This document shows, piece after piece, positions 17,267-24,824 of a stretch of DNA of 28,758 nt; the first letter of the stretch is position 1, and each line of letters opens with the position of its first letter. The notes under the pieces are model-generated. The model had not been told where the DNA came from. It saw only the letters and a program-made list of their open reading frames with translations, and searched no databases. The position numbers were made by a program, and so were the translations under genes. Source of the DNA: Candidatus Acidiferrales bacterium (GTDB lineage Bacteria > Acidobacteriota > Terriglobia > Acidiferrales > UBA7541); contig JASHWB010000242.1 in NCBI GenBank assembly GCA_030044295.1, positions 1 through 28,758 on the forward strand, written 5' to 3'.

Positions 17267-19006
17267 ATGCGCCCGATCGCGTTCTCACGCACCGCCGCGG
17301 CCGTTTGCGTGCTTTTAGCTGCCGCGGCGCTTTCGGTGCTGGCTCAGCCGGCGCAGAATGCCTCGCCCGCCCAGCAGGCAATTGGCAAGCGCGGCGGCAC
17401 TCTTACGGTCGCGCTCCGTTCCGAGCCCAAAACCCTCAATCCCGCTCTTGCCACTGACCAATCATCTCAGGACGTGATCTATTGCATGAACGCCGATCTG
17501 ATTCACATCAATCGCCTGTCCCAGCGAACCGAGCCCGACCTTGCCGAGTCCTGGACCGTCTCACGTGACGGCAAAGCGTACACGCTGCATCTCCGCCGGG
17601 GCTTGCGCTTTTCCGACGGCCAACCATTTACAGCCGACGACGTCGTTTTCAGCTTCCGCGTCTACCTTGACGATAAAGTCGGATCGCCTCAGCGCGATCT
17701 CTTAATCATTGGCGGAAAGCCACTCTCCGTCCAGAAGATCGACTCCTACACCGTGCGTTTCGTCCTCTCTCAACCGTATGCCGCTGCTGAGCGCCTGTTC
17801 GATGGCTTTCCCATTCTCCCGCGCCATTTGCTCGAAAGAGCATACCGTAGCGGCGACTTCTCGAAATCCTGGACGGTTTCGAGTGCGCCCAGCCAGCTCG
17901 CCGGAATGGGCCCTTTTCGTCTCGCTGAATACGTTCCTGGTCAGCGCATCGTCCTGGACCGCAATCCATACTACTGGAAACGTGACGGCGCCGGTCAGCA
18001 GCTGCCCTATCTTGATAAATTGGTTTTTCTCTTCGTGCCGAGCGAGGACGCACAGGTAATTCGTTTTCTGTCCGGCGATACGGACGTACTCAGCCGCTTC
18101 AGCTCCGAGAACTATTCGGTCCTCAAGGCCCAAGCGGCCGTCAAGCGTTTTCACCTGGACGATCTCGGCCCTAGCCTCGAATACAACTTTCTCTTCTTTA
18201 ATCTCAACGATTTGCGCGGCAAGAATCTTCCGCAGATCGCCGAGAAACAAAGCTGGTTTCGCGACCTTCCCTTCCGCCAGGCCGTCTCCCAGGCGATCGA
18301 CCGCACCGCTATCGTTCGCCTCGTCTATCAAGGTCGCGCGGCAGCCCTTGCCGCACAAGTGACCCCTGGAAACAAGCTCTGGCTAGATCCCGCGATTCAA
18401 CCCCCGGTTCAATCCATCGATCGCGCCCGGCAACTTCTCAAATCCGCCGGATTTTCGTGGCGTTCGGATGGCTCGCTCGTTGATTCGCGTGGAAAGTCCG
18501 TCGAATTTTCCATCCTTACCAGTTCCTCGAACGCGCAGCGCACCAAGATTGCCACTCTGATCCAAAGCGATCTGAGCGCGCTTGGAATGAATGTTCACGT
18601 TGTCTCGCTTGATTTCGGAGCCATGGTCGACCGCCTGCTCAATTCCTTCGACTACGAAGCCGCCATCATGGGCCTTGCGGATGGCGACGCCGATCCCAAC
18701 ACGGAAATGAATGTCTGGCTTTCCTCTGGTGGCATGCACATCTGGCACTTGAACGAAACCGGGCCGGCGAATCCTTGGGAGTCGGACCTCGATCATCTGA
18801 TGAACCAGCAACTCGTCACGCTCGATTACGCTAAGCGGCGCCGGCTATACGACCAGGTGCAGCAAATTGTGGCGCGGCAGCTGCCCATCATTTGCCTGGC
18901 CAGTCCGGACGTCCTCGTCGGCGCGAAAGATCGCGTCGGCAATTTCAGTCCGGCAATCCTCGAACCCTACGTGCTCTGGAACGTAGATCGAATCTATGGC
19001 CACTGA
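17267..19006 (+). CDS. Periplasmic peptide-type substrate-binding protein (SBP family 5)
   Basis: A 579-residue protein starting at ATG 17267, 30 bases after the permease. Residues 1-26 form a signal peptide (core AAAVCVLLAAAALSVLA); the Cys is not in a lipobox, so a soluble periplasmic protein is expected. The mature part starts RGGTLTVALRSEPKTLNPAL, followed by EPDLAESWTVSRDGKAYTLH and FSDGQPFTADDVVFSFRVYL, the defining SBP_bac_5 blocks. Later RQAVSQAIDRTAIVRLVYQG and VEFSILTSSSNAQRTKIATL are also typical. Known members bind oligopeptides, dipeptides, nickel or sugars; the ligand here is unknown. Its last 11 bases overlap the start of the sigma factor gene. Confidence 0.92.
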   Translation: MRPIAFSRTAAAVCVLLAAAALSVLAQPAQNASPAQQAIGKRGGTLTVALRSEPKTLNPALATDQSSQDVIYCMNADLIHINRLSQRTEPDLAESWTVSRDGKAYTLHLRRGLRFSDGQPFTADDVVFSFRVYLDDKVGSPQRDLLIIGGKPLSVQKIDSYTVRFVLSQPYAAAERLFDGFPILPRHLLERAYRSGDFSKSWTVSSAPSQLAGMGPFRLAEYVPGQRIVLDRNPYYWKRDGAGQQLPYLDKLVFLFVPSEDAQVIRFLSGDTDVLSRFSSENYSVLKAQAAVKRFHLDDLGPSLEYNFLFFNLNDLRGKNLPQIAEKQSWFRDLPFRQAVSQAIDRTAIVRLVYQGRAAALAAQVTPGNKLWLDPAIQPPVQSIDRARQLLKSAGFSWRSDGSLVDSRGKSVEFSILTSSSNAQRTKIATLIQSDLSALGMNVHVVSLDFGAMVDRLLNSFDYEAAIMGLADGDADPNTEMNVWLSSGGMHIWHLNETGPANPWESDLDHLMNQQLVTLDYAKRRRLYDQVQQIVARQLPIICLASPDVLVGAKDRVGNFSPAILEPYVLWNVDRIYGH

Positions 19007-19607
19007 GACGACTCTCGCTCCTGCTGAATCGCCGCAGCCAAAAAGCCTGCGAGACGACGCGGAGCTCGTTCGCGAGTGCCTCCGCGGCAACCAGGACGCC
19101 TGGTCCGCGGTCATCGAGAAATATAAAAATCTCATCTATTCCGTGCCCGTCAAATACGGCTTCTCGCCTGACGACGCGACCGACATTTTTCAGGCTGTCT
19201 GCCTCGAAATGCTTTCGGAACTCCCGAAGCTGCGCAAGCCGAAAGCGCTGCCGAAGTGGATCATCCAAGTTACCGTACACAAATGTTTTCACCACAAGCG
19301 CCAGCTTCTGCGCGTCAGCACCGCGGGATCGTCCGAAGATATGACCGAAAACGTGGTCGAGCGCAGCACATCTCCAGTTGCTGAGATGATCTTGCGCGAG
19401 GCCGAAGAAGAGCAGAGTTTCCGCAACGCGATCGCCAGCCTGGCTCCGCGCTGTCAACGCCTCATCCACATGCTCTTCTTTGAAGAACCCGCGCGTCCGT
19501 ACCAGGAAATCGCTGCTGAGCTTGGCTTGGCTCCAGGATCGATCGGCTTCATTCGTCAGCGTTGTCTGGATAAGCTGCGCACGAAACTGGAGCAGGCGGG
19601 TTTCTAG
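18996..19607 (+). CDS. ECF-type RNA polymerase sigma factor
   Basis: A 203-residue sigma-70-family protein with only regions 2 and 4. Region 2 spans about residues 24-100: DAWSAVIEKYKNLIYSVPVK (core-binding), then DDATDIFQAVCLEMLSELPK and LPKWIIQVTVHKCFHHKRQL. The linker is acidic. Region 4 (about 145-200) has SLAPRCQRLIHMLFFEE and the helix-turn-helix YQEIAAELGLAPGSIGFIRQ followed by CLDKLRTKL. The ATG at 18996 lies inside the end of the binding-protein gene with no clear ribosome site, implying coupled translation. Its TAG stop shares a base with the GTG of the CHAT gene. It probably directs a specific promoter set under control of its partners; target promoters were not identified. Confidence 0.92.
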   Translation: MATETTLAPAESPQPKSLRDDAELVRECLRGNQDAWSAVIEKYKNLIYSVPVKYGFSPDDATDIFQAVCLEMLSELPKLRKPKALPKWIIQVTVHKCFHHKRQLLRVSTAGSSEDMTENVVERSTSPVAEMILREAEEEQSFRNAIASLAPRCQRLIHMLFFEEPARPYQEIAAELGLAPGSIGFIRQRCLDKLRTKLEQAGF

Positions 19608-22474
19608 TGGGCGCTGCCGCAAAAAAGAAGGCGATTTCTGCTGCCGTCTTGCGAAAGCTCGGATCGTTTACAGACGATGCCAGTCGCGAGCGCTATCTTA
19701 AAAGCCGCCCGGAACTTCTGCGGAAGGCTGCTGCTCTTCAGCTGAACGAACTCGTGCGCTCGAAGCTGCGCGCCGATACGCGTCAGGCTCTTTCCCTTGC
19801 CGAGTCCGCAATTGCCATCGCGCGGCGCGTCCGCAGCCGAGAGGCCTTGGCGCGGAGCCTTCGTTCGAAAGCAAATGCACTCTACATGCTCGGAGAAAAC
19901 AAAGGTGCGCTGGATTTTCACGCCGAGGCGCTGCGGATCTTCCGAGAGCTCGCCGACGGTCGCGAGCAGGCACGCACGCTGATCCCGACAATTCAGCCGC
20001 TGATCCTGCTGGGCGAATATCAACGCGCTTTCGATGTCGCGGCGGAAGCAAAACACATTCTGGAGCAGATCGGAGACGCGCAGCGCCTCGGCCATCTCGA
20101 AATCAACATAGGCAACATCTACCATCGCCAGGACCGTTTCGAGGAAGCTCTCGCGTGCTACGAGCGCTCTTACGAATCCCTGTTACCCTTCCGTGACTCG
20201 GAAGGCCTCGCCGTCGCCCTCTACAACATGGCCGTCTGCCTGATTTCGCTCAACGACTTTCCGCGCGCACTCGCCTCATATCAGCGCGCCCGCGAAATGT
20301 GCGTCCAGCATGGCATGACGCTTCTCGTCATTCAGGCGGACTACAACATCGCCTATCTCTACTATCTCCGCGGCGAATACAGCCGCGCCATTGAGATGTT
20401 GCGCGCCACACGGCAGAAATCCGAGGAAAATGGTGACGCACACATCCTCGCGCTTTGCTATCTCGATCTCTCGGACATTTATCTCGAACTCAATCTCAGC
20501 GCCGAAGCTCGCGAAGTCGCTCACGAAGGCTGGGAACGTTTCAGAAAGCTCGGAATGGGTTACGAAGAGGCGAAATGCCAGGCCAACGAAGCCATGGCGC
20601 TCAGCCAGCTCGGCAAAGCCATCCACGCTCTCGAGTTGTTCGATCGTGCGCGGGCCAAGTTTGTTCAAGAAAAGAATCTCGTCTGGCCTTGGCTGATCGA
20701 CTTATATCGCGCGCTGGTTCTGTTCAACGAAGGGCGCTATTTCGAGGCCCGCCGTTTTTGCGATCAGGCCGCAAAGTTCTTCGACACGTCGAATCTTCCT
20801 AACAAAGCTGTCTTATGCCATTTGCTGCTCGCCCGGCTGTCTTTTCGCACTGCCGACCTTTCGACGGCAAAAGATGAATGCGCGCGCGCTGGCGAGCGCC
20901 TTTCCGCGGTCGAAACTCCCTCCCTGCGCTTTCAAGCTGAATTTCTTGCTGGACAAGTTGCCGAAGCTTCCGGTTCGCTTCCCGATGCGTACCAGTCATT
21001 CCAGCGCGCCCGCGAAGCGCTCGAAACCCTTCGCAGCAGTCTTCATGGCGAAGAGCTGAAAATCTCGTTCATGAAGAATAGGCTCGAAGTATACGAATGC
21101 CTCGTCGACATCTGCACGAAGCGCCCGCAGACATCGGACGCGGCCGGAGAAACGTTCAGCTACATGGAAATGGCCAAATCGCGCAGCTTGGCGGAGCTCC
21201 TGGTTCACCACGCGCAGGCCTTGCCCGAGGCTCCGTCCGGACAGAGTGGTCTCGTTCGTAAAATTCGCGAAATGCGCGAGGAATTGAATTGGTATTATCG
21301 GCGGCTCGAAATCGAACAGTTGCAGACGGAAATGCCGTCTCCCGAACGCATCGAGGCATTGCGCCAAAAAGCAGCTGCTCATGAAACCAATCTTCTTCGC
21401 GCCCTTCGCGAGCTGCCTCAAGCAGAAATCGGCAGTCCAGACGTCGCGCCCGAGTCCATCCAGAGCATTCGTGGTGCGCTGTCCCAGGGAGCTGCTCTGA
21501 TCGAGTATTTCAGCGCGAAAGGCCATTTCCTGGCCGCCGTCCTCACGCATAGCTCGCTCGAAATCGTGCCTCTCACGCCGGTTTCGCGAATCGTTAGCCT
21601 GATGCGGATGCTGGAGTTCCAAATTTCAAAGTTCCGTCTCGGCGGCGACTACACACGCCAGTTTGAAAAGACGCTTTTGGAAGCCGCCCGGGCGCATCTC
21701 CGCAATCTCTTCGTCGAGATCTTCGCCCCATTACGCTCGCGGCTTTCTGCTGCGGATTTGATCGTCATTCCGCATGGCGTTCTGCACTACTTGCCGTTTC
21801 AGGCCTTGCTCGATGGGGATCGCTATCTGATCGACGATTTCTCGATCGCTTATGCGCCGAGTGCCGCAACATTCGCTCTTTGCCAGAGGAATTCCAGTGA
21901 ATGTGATGGCCCACCGCTCGTTCTGGGAATCCCTGACGCGCAAGCGCCGTTCATCGACGATGAAGTCCGGGCAATCGCCAAAATCTTACCCGGTGCCACC
22001 TTGCTGCTCGGACGCGAAGCCAACGAGGCGAACCTCCGTGCGCAAGGTCGCGGCAGCCGGGCGATTCACATCGCCACGCACGGTACGTTTCGTCAGGACA
22101 ATCCCATGTTTTCCAGCATTCGCCTCGGCGAAGGAAATCTGGCGTTGTACGACCTTTATCAGCTCAAGTTGGATTGTGAGTTGATGACCCTCAGCGGTTG
22201 CGCAACCGGCCTCAACGTCGTCACCGCCGGCGATGAACTTCTGGGCCTCGTTCGCGGTCTTCTTTTCGCCGGAGCTCGCTCGCTTTTGCTTTCGCTTTGG
22301 GACGTACACGATCGCACTACAGCGGACTTTATGACCGTCTTCTATGAACGGCTTGGTTCGGCGAGGTCTAAACCAACGGCGCTGCAACAAGCCATGATCG
22401 AGATGCGTGACCGCCACCCGCACCCTTACTTCTGGGCTCCGTTTACCCTCACTGGCAAGATCAGCGTCCCCTAA
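19607..22474 (+). CDS. TPR-repeat CHAT-domain (caspase-like) protein
   Basis: A 955-residue predicted cytosolic protein without signal peptide or membrane helix. It starts with GTG at 19607, overlapping the sigma-factor stop (TAGTG). Residues about 40-500 are helical TPR repeats, e.g. ALYMLGENKGALDFHAEALR, GNIYHRQDRFEEALACYERS, NIAYLYYLRGEYSRAIEMLR. A helical connector contains MEMAKSRSLAELLVHHAQAL, the usual run-in to CHAT domains. The C-terminal CHAT domain (about 640-955) has LIVIPHGVLHYLPFQALLDG, SIAYAPSAAT, IHIATHGTF with catalytic His825, LMTLSGCATGLN with catalytic Cys865, LVRGLLFAGARSLLLSLWDV and PYFWAPFTLTG. Both dyad residues are present, so an active cysteine peptidase of clan CD is expected. 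TPRs probably sense or bind a partner. Known relatives are separase-like TPR-CHAT proteins, including Csx29 of type III-E CRISPR. Confidence 0.93.
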   Translation: MGAAAKKKAISAAVLRKLGSFTDDASRERYLKSRPELLRKAAALQLNELVRSKLRADTRQALSLAESAIAIARRVRSREALARSLRSKANALYMLGENKGALDFHAEALRIFRELADGREQARTLIPTIQPLILLGEYQRAFDVAAEAKHILEQIGDAQRLGHLEINIGNIYHRQDRFEEALACYERSYESLLPFRDSEGLAVALYNMAVCLISLNDFPRALASYQRAREMCVQHGMTLLVIQADYNIAYLYYLRGEYSRAIEMLRATRQKSEENGDAHILALCYLDLSDIYLELNLSAEAREVAHEGWERFRKLGMGYEEAKCQANEAMALSQLGKAIHALELFDRARAKFVQEKNLVWPWLIDLYRALVLFNEGRYFEARRFCDQAAKFFDTSNLPNKAVLCHLLLARLSFRTADLSTAKDECARAGERLSAVETPSLRFQAEFLAGQVAEASGSLPDAYQSFQRAREALETLRSSLHGEELKISFMKNRLEVYECLVDICTKRPQTSDAAGETFSYMEMAKSRSLAELLVHHAQALPEAPSGQSGLVRKIREMREELNWYYRRLEIEQLQTEMPSPERIEALRQKAAAHETNLLRALRELPQAEIGSPDVAPESIQSIRGALSQGAALIEYFSAKGHFLAAVLTHSSLEIVPLTPVSRIVSLMRMLEFQISKFRLGGDYTRQFEKTLLEAARAHLRNLFVEIFAPLRSRLSAADLIVIPHGVLHYLPFQALLDGDRYLIDDFSIAYAPSAATFALCQRNSSECDGPPLVLGIPDAQAPFIDDEVRAIAKILPGATLLLGREANEANLRAQGRGSRAIHIATHGTFRQDNPMFSSIRLGEGNLALYDLYQLKLDCELMTLSGCATGLNVVTAGDELLGLVRGLLFAGARSLLLSLWDVHDRTTADFMTVFYERLGSARSKPTALQQAMIEMRDRHPHPYFWAPFTLTGKISVP

Positions 22475-22498
22475 CTCGCAACTAAAAATTCCGGGTTC

Positions 22499-22508
22499 TG
22501 GCTATATT
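22499..22508 (+). promoter_or_regulatory. Possible -10 element upstream of the zinc-finger-like gene
   Basis: TATATT at 22503-22508 matches five of six bases of the -10 consensus and is preceded by TGGC, but no good -35 is found at 16-18 bases. It lies in the 131-base gap between the CHAT gene and the next gene, the only gap large enough for a promoter within the cluster. Low confidence. Confidence 0.22.
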
Positions 22509-22605
22509 TTTCGGTCGCCTACGTACCCTTATGGACAGGCGTGGATGGTAGGGGCAGGAGCGGCCTTTCTTGGATCGGCCGCAATTTATGGCATGGGGAG
22601 AGGAA

Positions 22606-23310
22606 ATGCGACATTTTTCGTCAGAGCGATGGGCAGGCTACGTTAGGAAGACATTGAAACCAAAGGACATGCAGGAAATGCAGGTTCACCTTCAAACGGG
22701 ATGTCGGGAGTGCGAAGCCGATCTAGCTGCTTGGATGCACATCAAAGAAATGGCCGCTCGTGAGAAGGCGTACCAGCCGCCAGCTGCGGCCGTGAAGATG
22801 GCCAAGGCGGCGTCGAAGCTCCACGGCGAACCTGCGCGACCATCAATTGCCAGACTCCTCTTCGACAGCTTTCACACACCGGTTGTCGCCGGTGTTCGCT
22901 CATCTCCCACCTCCGGCCAGCCCCGACAAGTGCTCTACGGGTTCGATAAGTATCGCGTGGACTTGCGCTTCGAGCCGAATTTCAACGCGGACGAGGTCCT
23001 CCTGGTTGGCCAAGTTTTGAACACTGCGGAATCCACCGAGAGTCTGGGACCAATCACGATTGCCTTAACGCGTGGTGGGCAAGTCCTCGGAACCGCGCGA
23101 ACCAACGAATTCGGCGAATTTCAGCTGGAATGCGATCTAGGCGGGCGCCTTGAGCTGCAACTTACGTTGCCAGGTGGTGCCACCGTGAAGATACCCATGG
23201 TTGAGCCTTCCGCCAGCCACGACGCCAAGGAACCCTCGCAACCCGCTGTTGCTAAAAGACTTGCTTCAAGGCTTAAGGCAAAGAAAAAAAGTACTAGGAA
23301 GAAGGTCTAG
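22606..23310 (+). CDS. Zinc-finger-like (anti-sigma-type) N-terminus fused to a C-terminal beta-rich domain; function unproven
   Basis: About 234 residues from ATG 22606, chosen because GGGGAG lies 5 bases upstream; ATG 22588 and TTG 22570 are in-frame alternatives. Near the N-terminus QEMQVHLQTGCRECEADLAA contains H-x4-C-x2-C, close to the H-x3-C-x2-C zinc motif of anti-sigma (ZAS/zf-HC2) proteins. Another His stands about 25 residues earlier (RHFSSERW). An Ala/Lys/Pro-rich linker (about 50-80) follows. The C-terminal half, from YRVDLRFEPNFNADEVLLVG through GPITIALTRGGQVLGTARTN to LQLTLPGGATVKIPMVEP, reads as a beta-sandwich like carboxypeptidase-regulatory folds. The tail is Lys-rich. No signal peptide or membrane helix. 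Encoded between a CHAT protease with its sigma factor and a subtilase, it is a candidate soluble anti-sigma factor or protease substrate. Confidence 0.8.
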   Translation: MRHFSSERWAGYVRKTLKPKDMQEMQVHLQTGCRECEADLAAWMHIKEMAAREKAYQPPAAAVKMAKAASKLHGEPARPSIARLLFDSFHTPVVAGVRSSPTSGQPRQVLYGFDKYRVDLRFEPNFNADEVLLVGQVLNTAESTESLGPITIALTRGGQVLGTARTNEFGEFQLECDLGGRLELQLTLPGGATVKIPMVEPSASHDAKEPSQPAVAKRLASRLKAKKKSTRKKV

Positions 23311-23327
23311 TTCCAAGGAGCCTAAAA

Positions 23328-24809
23328 ATGGCCTCGCGTACCATGGAGAGAACAACTTCACCGAGCGATTCTCTCTCTTCATTTAGTTCACAAACGGGAA
23401 AGGGACCACTCGCGATTATGAAACGTCTTAGTTGCCTAATCGTTTTATTCCTTGCATTTACCGCTCGCCCCGTGAAAGCCCAGGGCCTGCTTGGCGGCCT
23501 GCTCGGAGGAGTCACTCAGACCCTTTCGAACACGGTGGGCGGCGTCACAAACCTTGTCGGTGATTTGCTCAGCCCTCCGCAGACCGTAATCGTCCAGACC
23601 ACCCTTGGTCTCTCGGGGTTGCAGCGCGAGTGCCAACTGAACGGCTGCACCGTCGTGCGAGGCCTGGATGGCGTGGAAGGCCAGGTGTTTCTCGTTCAGC
23701 CACAGCAGGGTCTGCTTCCAGATGTCCTTGCCGGTGTGCTGCGGCTCCTGACGGGTATTCTCGACGCCGAGCCGGATCAGCTCGTAATCATTCCGCCCAA
23801 CATCAGCTCTGGCGCGGTCCAGACCACAGTCCCGTCGAACTTATACCAAGAGACGCCCGTCAGCTACTATGGCAGCACCGTCTGGTACGGATACGCCTAT
23901 CAGCCCGCAGCGTCGATCATTCAGTCCGCTCAAGCGCAGAGAGCTTTCCACGTGACTGGCAACGCAATCGTCGCCGACATCGATACCGGCGTTGATCCCA
24001 ATCATCCGGCGCTGAAGCCGTTCTTGCTCACCGGATACAACTTCATAACCAATCAGCCTGGCGCTTCGGAATTGACTGACTTAAACGGTGCGACCGGCTC
24101 GGCCTGCAGTAGCTGCCAGGCCGCCTTCGTCGATCAGCACACTGCTGCAATGCTCGATCAGCACACTGCGGCGATGCTCGACGGATCCCAATATGCCGAT
24201 TTCGGACACGGCACGGAAGTTCTGGGAATGGTCCATCTGGTTGCTCCTACAGCCAAGCTGCTGCCCCTGAAGGCATTCAACTCCGACGGCAGCGGCGATC
24301 TCTCAAACATCCTGGCGGCGCTTTATTACGCCGTCCAGAATCACGCCAACGTCATCAATATGAGTTTTGAGCTTTCGTCCAGTTCGACCGCTCTGACCAA
24401 CGCGATCAACTACGCCAACGCTAACTCGGTGACTTTGGTCGCGTCTGCGGGCAACGACGGACAGGACGAAATGGTCTATCCGGCTGGCCTGTCGAACGTG
24501 ATCGGCGTCGCTTCAACGAATGATTACGACCAGCGGTCGAGCTTCTCGAACTACGGCGACCAGGTGGTTTGGGTTGCCGCGCCGGGCGAAAACGTCGTAA
24601 CAACGTATCCATTCGGCACGTATTCAGTGACGTCTGGCACGTCATTTACTTCGCCAATGGTTGCCGGCACAGCGGCGTTGCTGCTGAACCTCCAACCGAA
24701 CTTGAGTCCTTCTGCCGTAGCGAAGGCCATCTCGAACGCGCAGTGGATTGGACCCAATATGGGCTACGGCGAGCTCAACGTCGATTGGGCGCTCCAGTCG
24801 CTCTACTAG
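23328..24809 (+). CDS. Exported subtilisin-like serine protease (S8 family)
   Basis: A 493-residue protein. ATG 23328 is supported by AAGGAG 7 bases upstream, 17 bases after the previous stop. A second ATG (23418) begins a classical signal peptide (MKRLSCLIVLFLAFTARPVKAQ), so the longer form carries a 30-residue leader before it. After the signal come a glycine/leucine-rich stretch and a region of about 130 residues that may be a pro-domain. The catalytic domain shows Asp219 in IDTGVDPNHP, His294 in FGHGTEVLGM, the oxyanion-hole region VASAGNDGQ, and Ser439 in SGTSFTSPMVAGTAALLL (numbered from 23328). All triad residues are intact. It should act outside the cytosol. A 24-base tandem repeat lies between the Asp and His blocks. 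It is co-directional with the sigma/CHAT genes and 15 bases before the HD-GYP gene. Confidence 0.93.
   Translation: MASRTMERTTSPSDSLSSFSSQTGKGPLAIMKRLSCLIVLFLAFTARPVKAQGLLGGLLGGVTQTLSNTVGGVTNLVGDLLSPPQTVIVQTTLGLSGLQRECQLNGCTVVRGLDGVEGQVFLVQPQQGLLPDVLAGVLRLLTGILDAEPDQLVIIPPNISSGAVQTTVPSNLYQETPVSYYGSTVWYGYAYQPAASIIQSAQAQRAFHVTGNAIVADIDTGVDPNHPALKPFLLTGYNFITNQPGASELTDLNGATGSACSSCQAAFVDQHTAAMLDQHTAAMLDGSQYADFGHGTEVLGMVHLVAPTAKLLPLKAFNSDGSGDLSNILAALYYAVQNHANVINMSFELSSSSTALTNAINYANANSVTLVASAGNDGQDEMVYPAGLSNVIGVASTNDYDQRSSFSNYGDQVVWVAAPGENVVTTYPFGTYSVTSGTSFTSPMVAGTAALLLNLQPNLSPSAVAKAISNAQWIGPNMGYGELNVDWALQSLY
24132..24179 (+). repeat. Two tandem 24-base units inside the subtilase gene
   Basis: Units at 24132-24155 and 24156-24179 are identical at 22 of 24 positions and encode DQHTAAML twice, in frame. 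They fall between the catalytic Asp and His blocks, in a surface-loop region of subtilases. The two differences are synonymous third-base changes. Confidence 0.9.
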
Positions 24810-24824
24810 AAAAATAAGTTGACG

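Noticed and set aside
17702..18358. 218-codon minus-strand frame opposite the binding-protein gene
   Set aside because: Composition mirrors the sense gene and no domain is seen.
22407..22646. 79-codon plus-strand frame bridging the CHAT end and the zinc-finger-like gene
   Set aside because: Overlaps both genes out of frame; the hydrophobic stretch is a by-product of the intergenic sequence, and the 22606 start has the better ribosome site.
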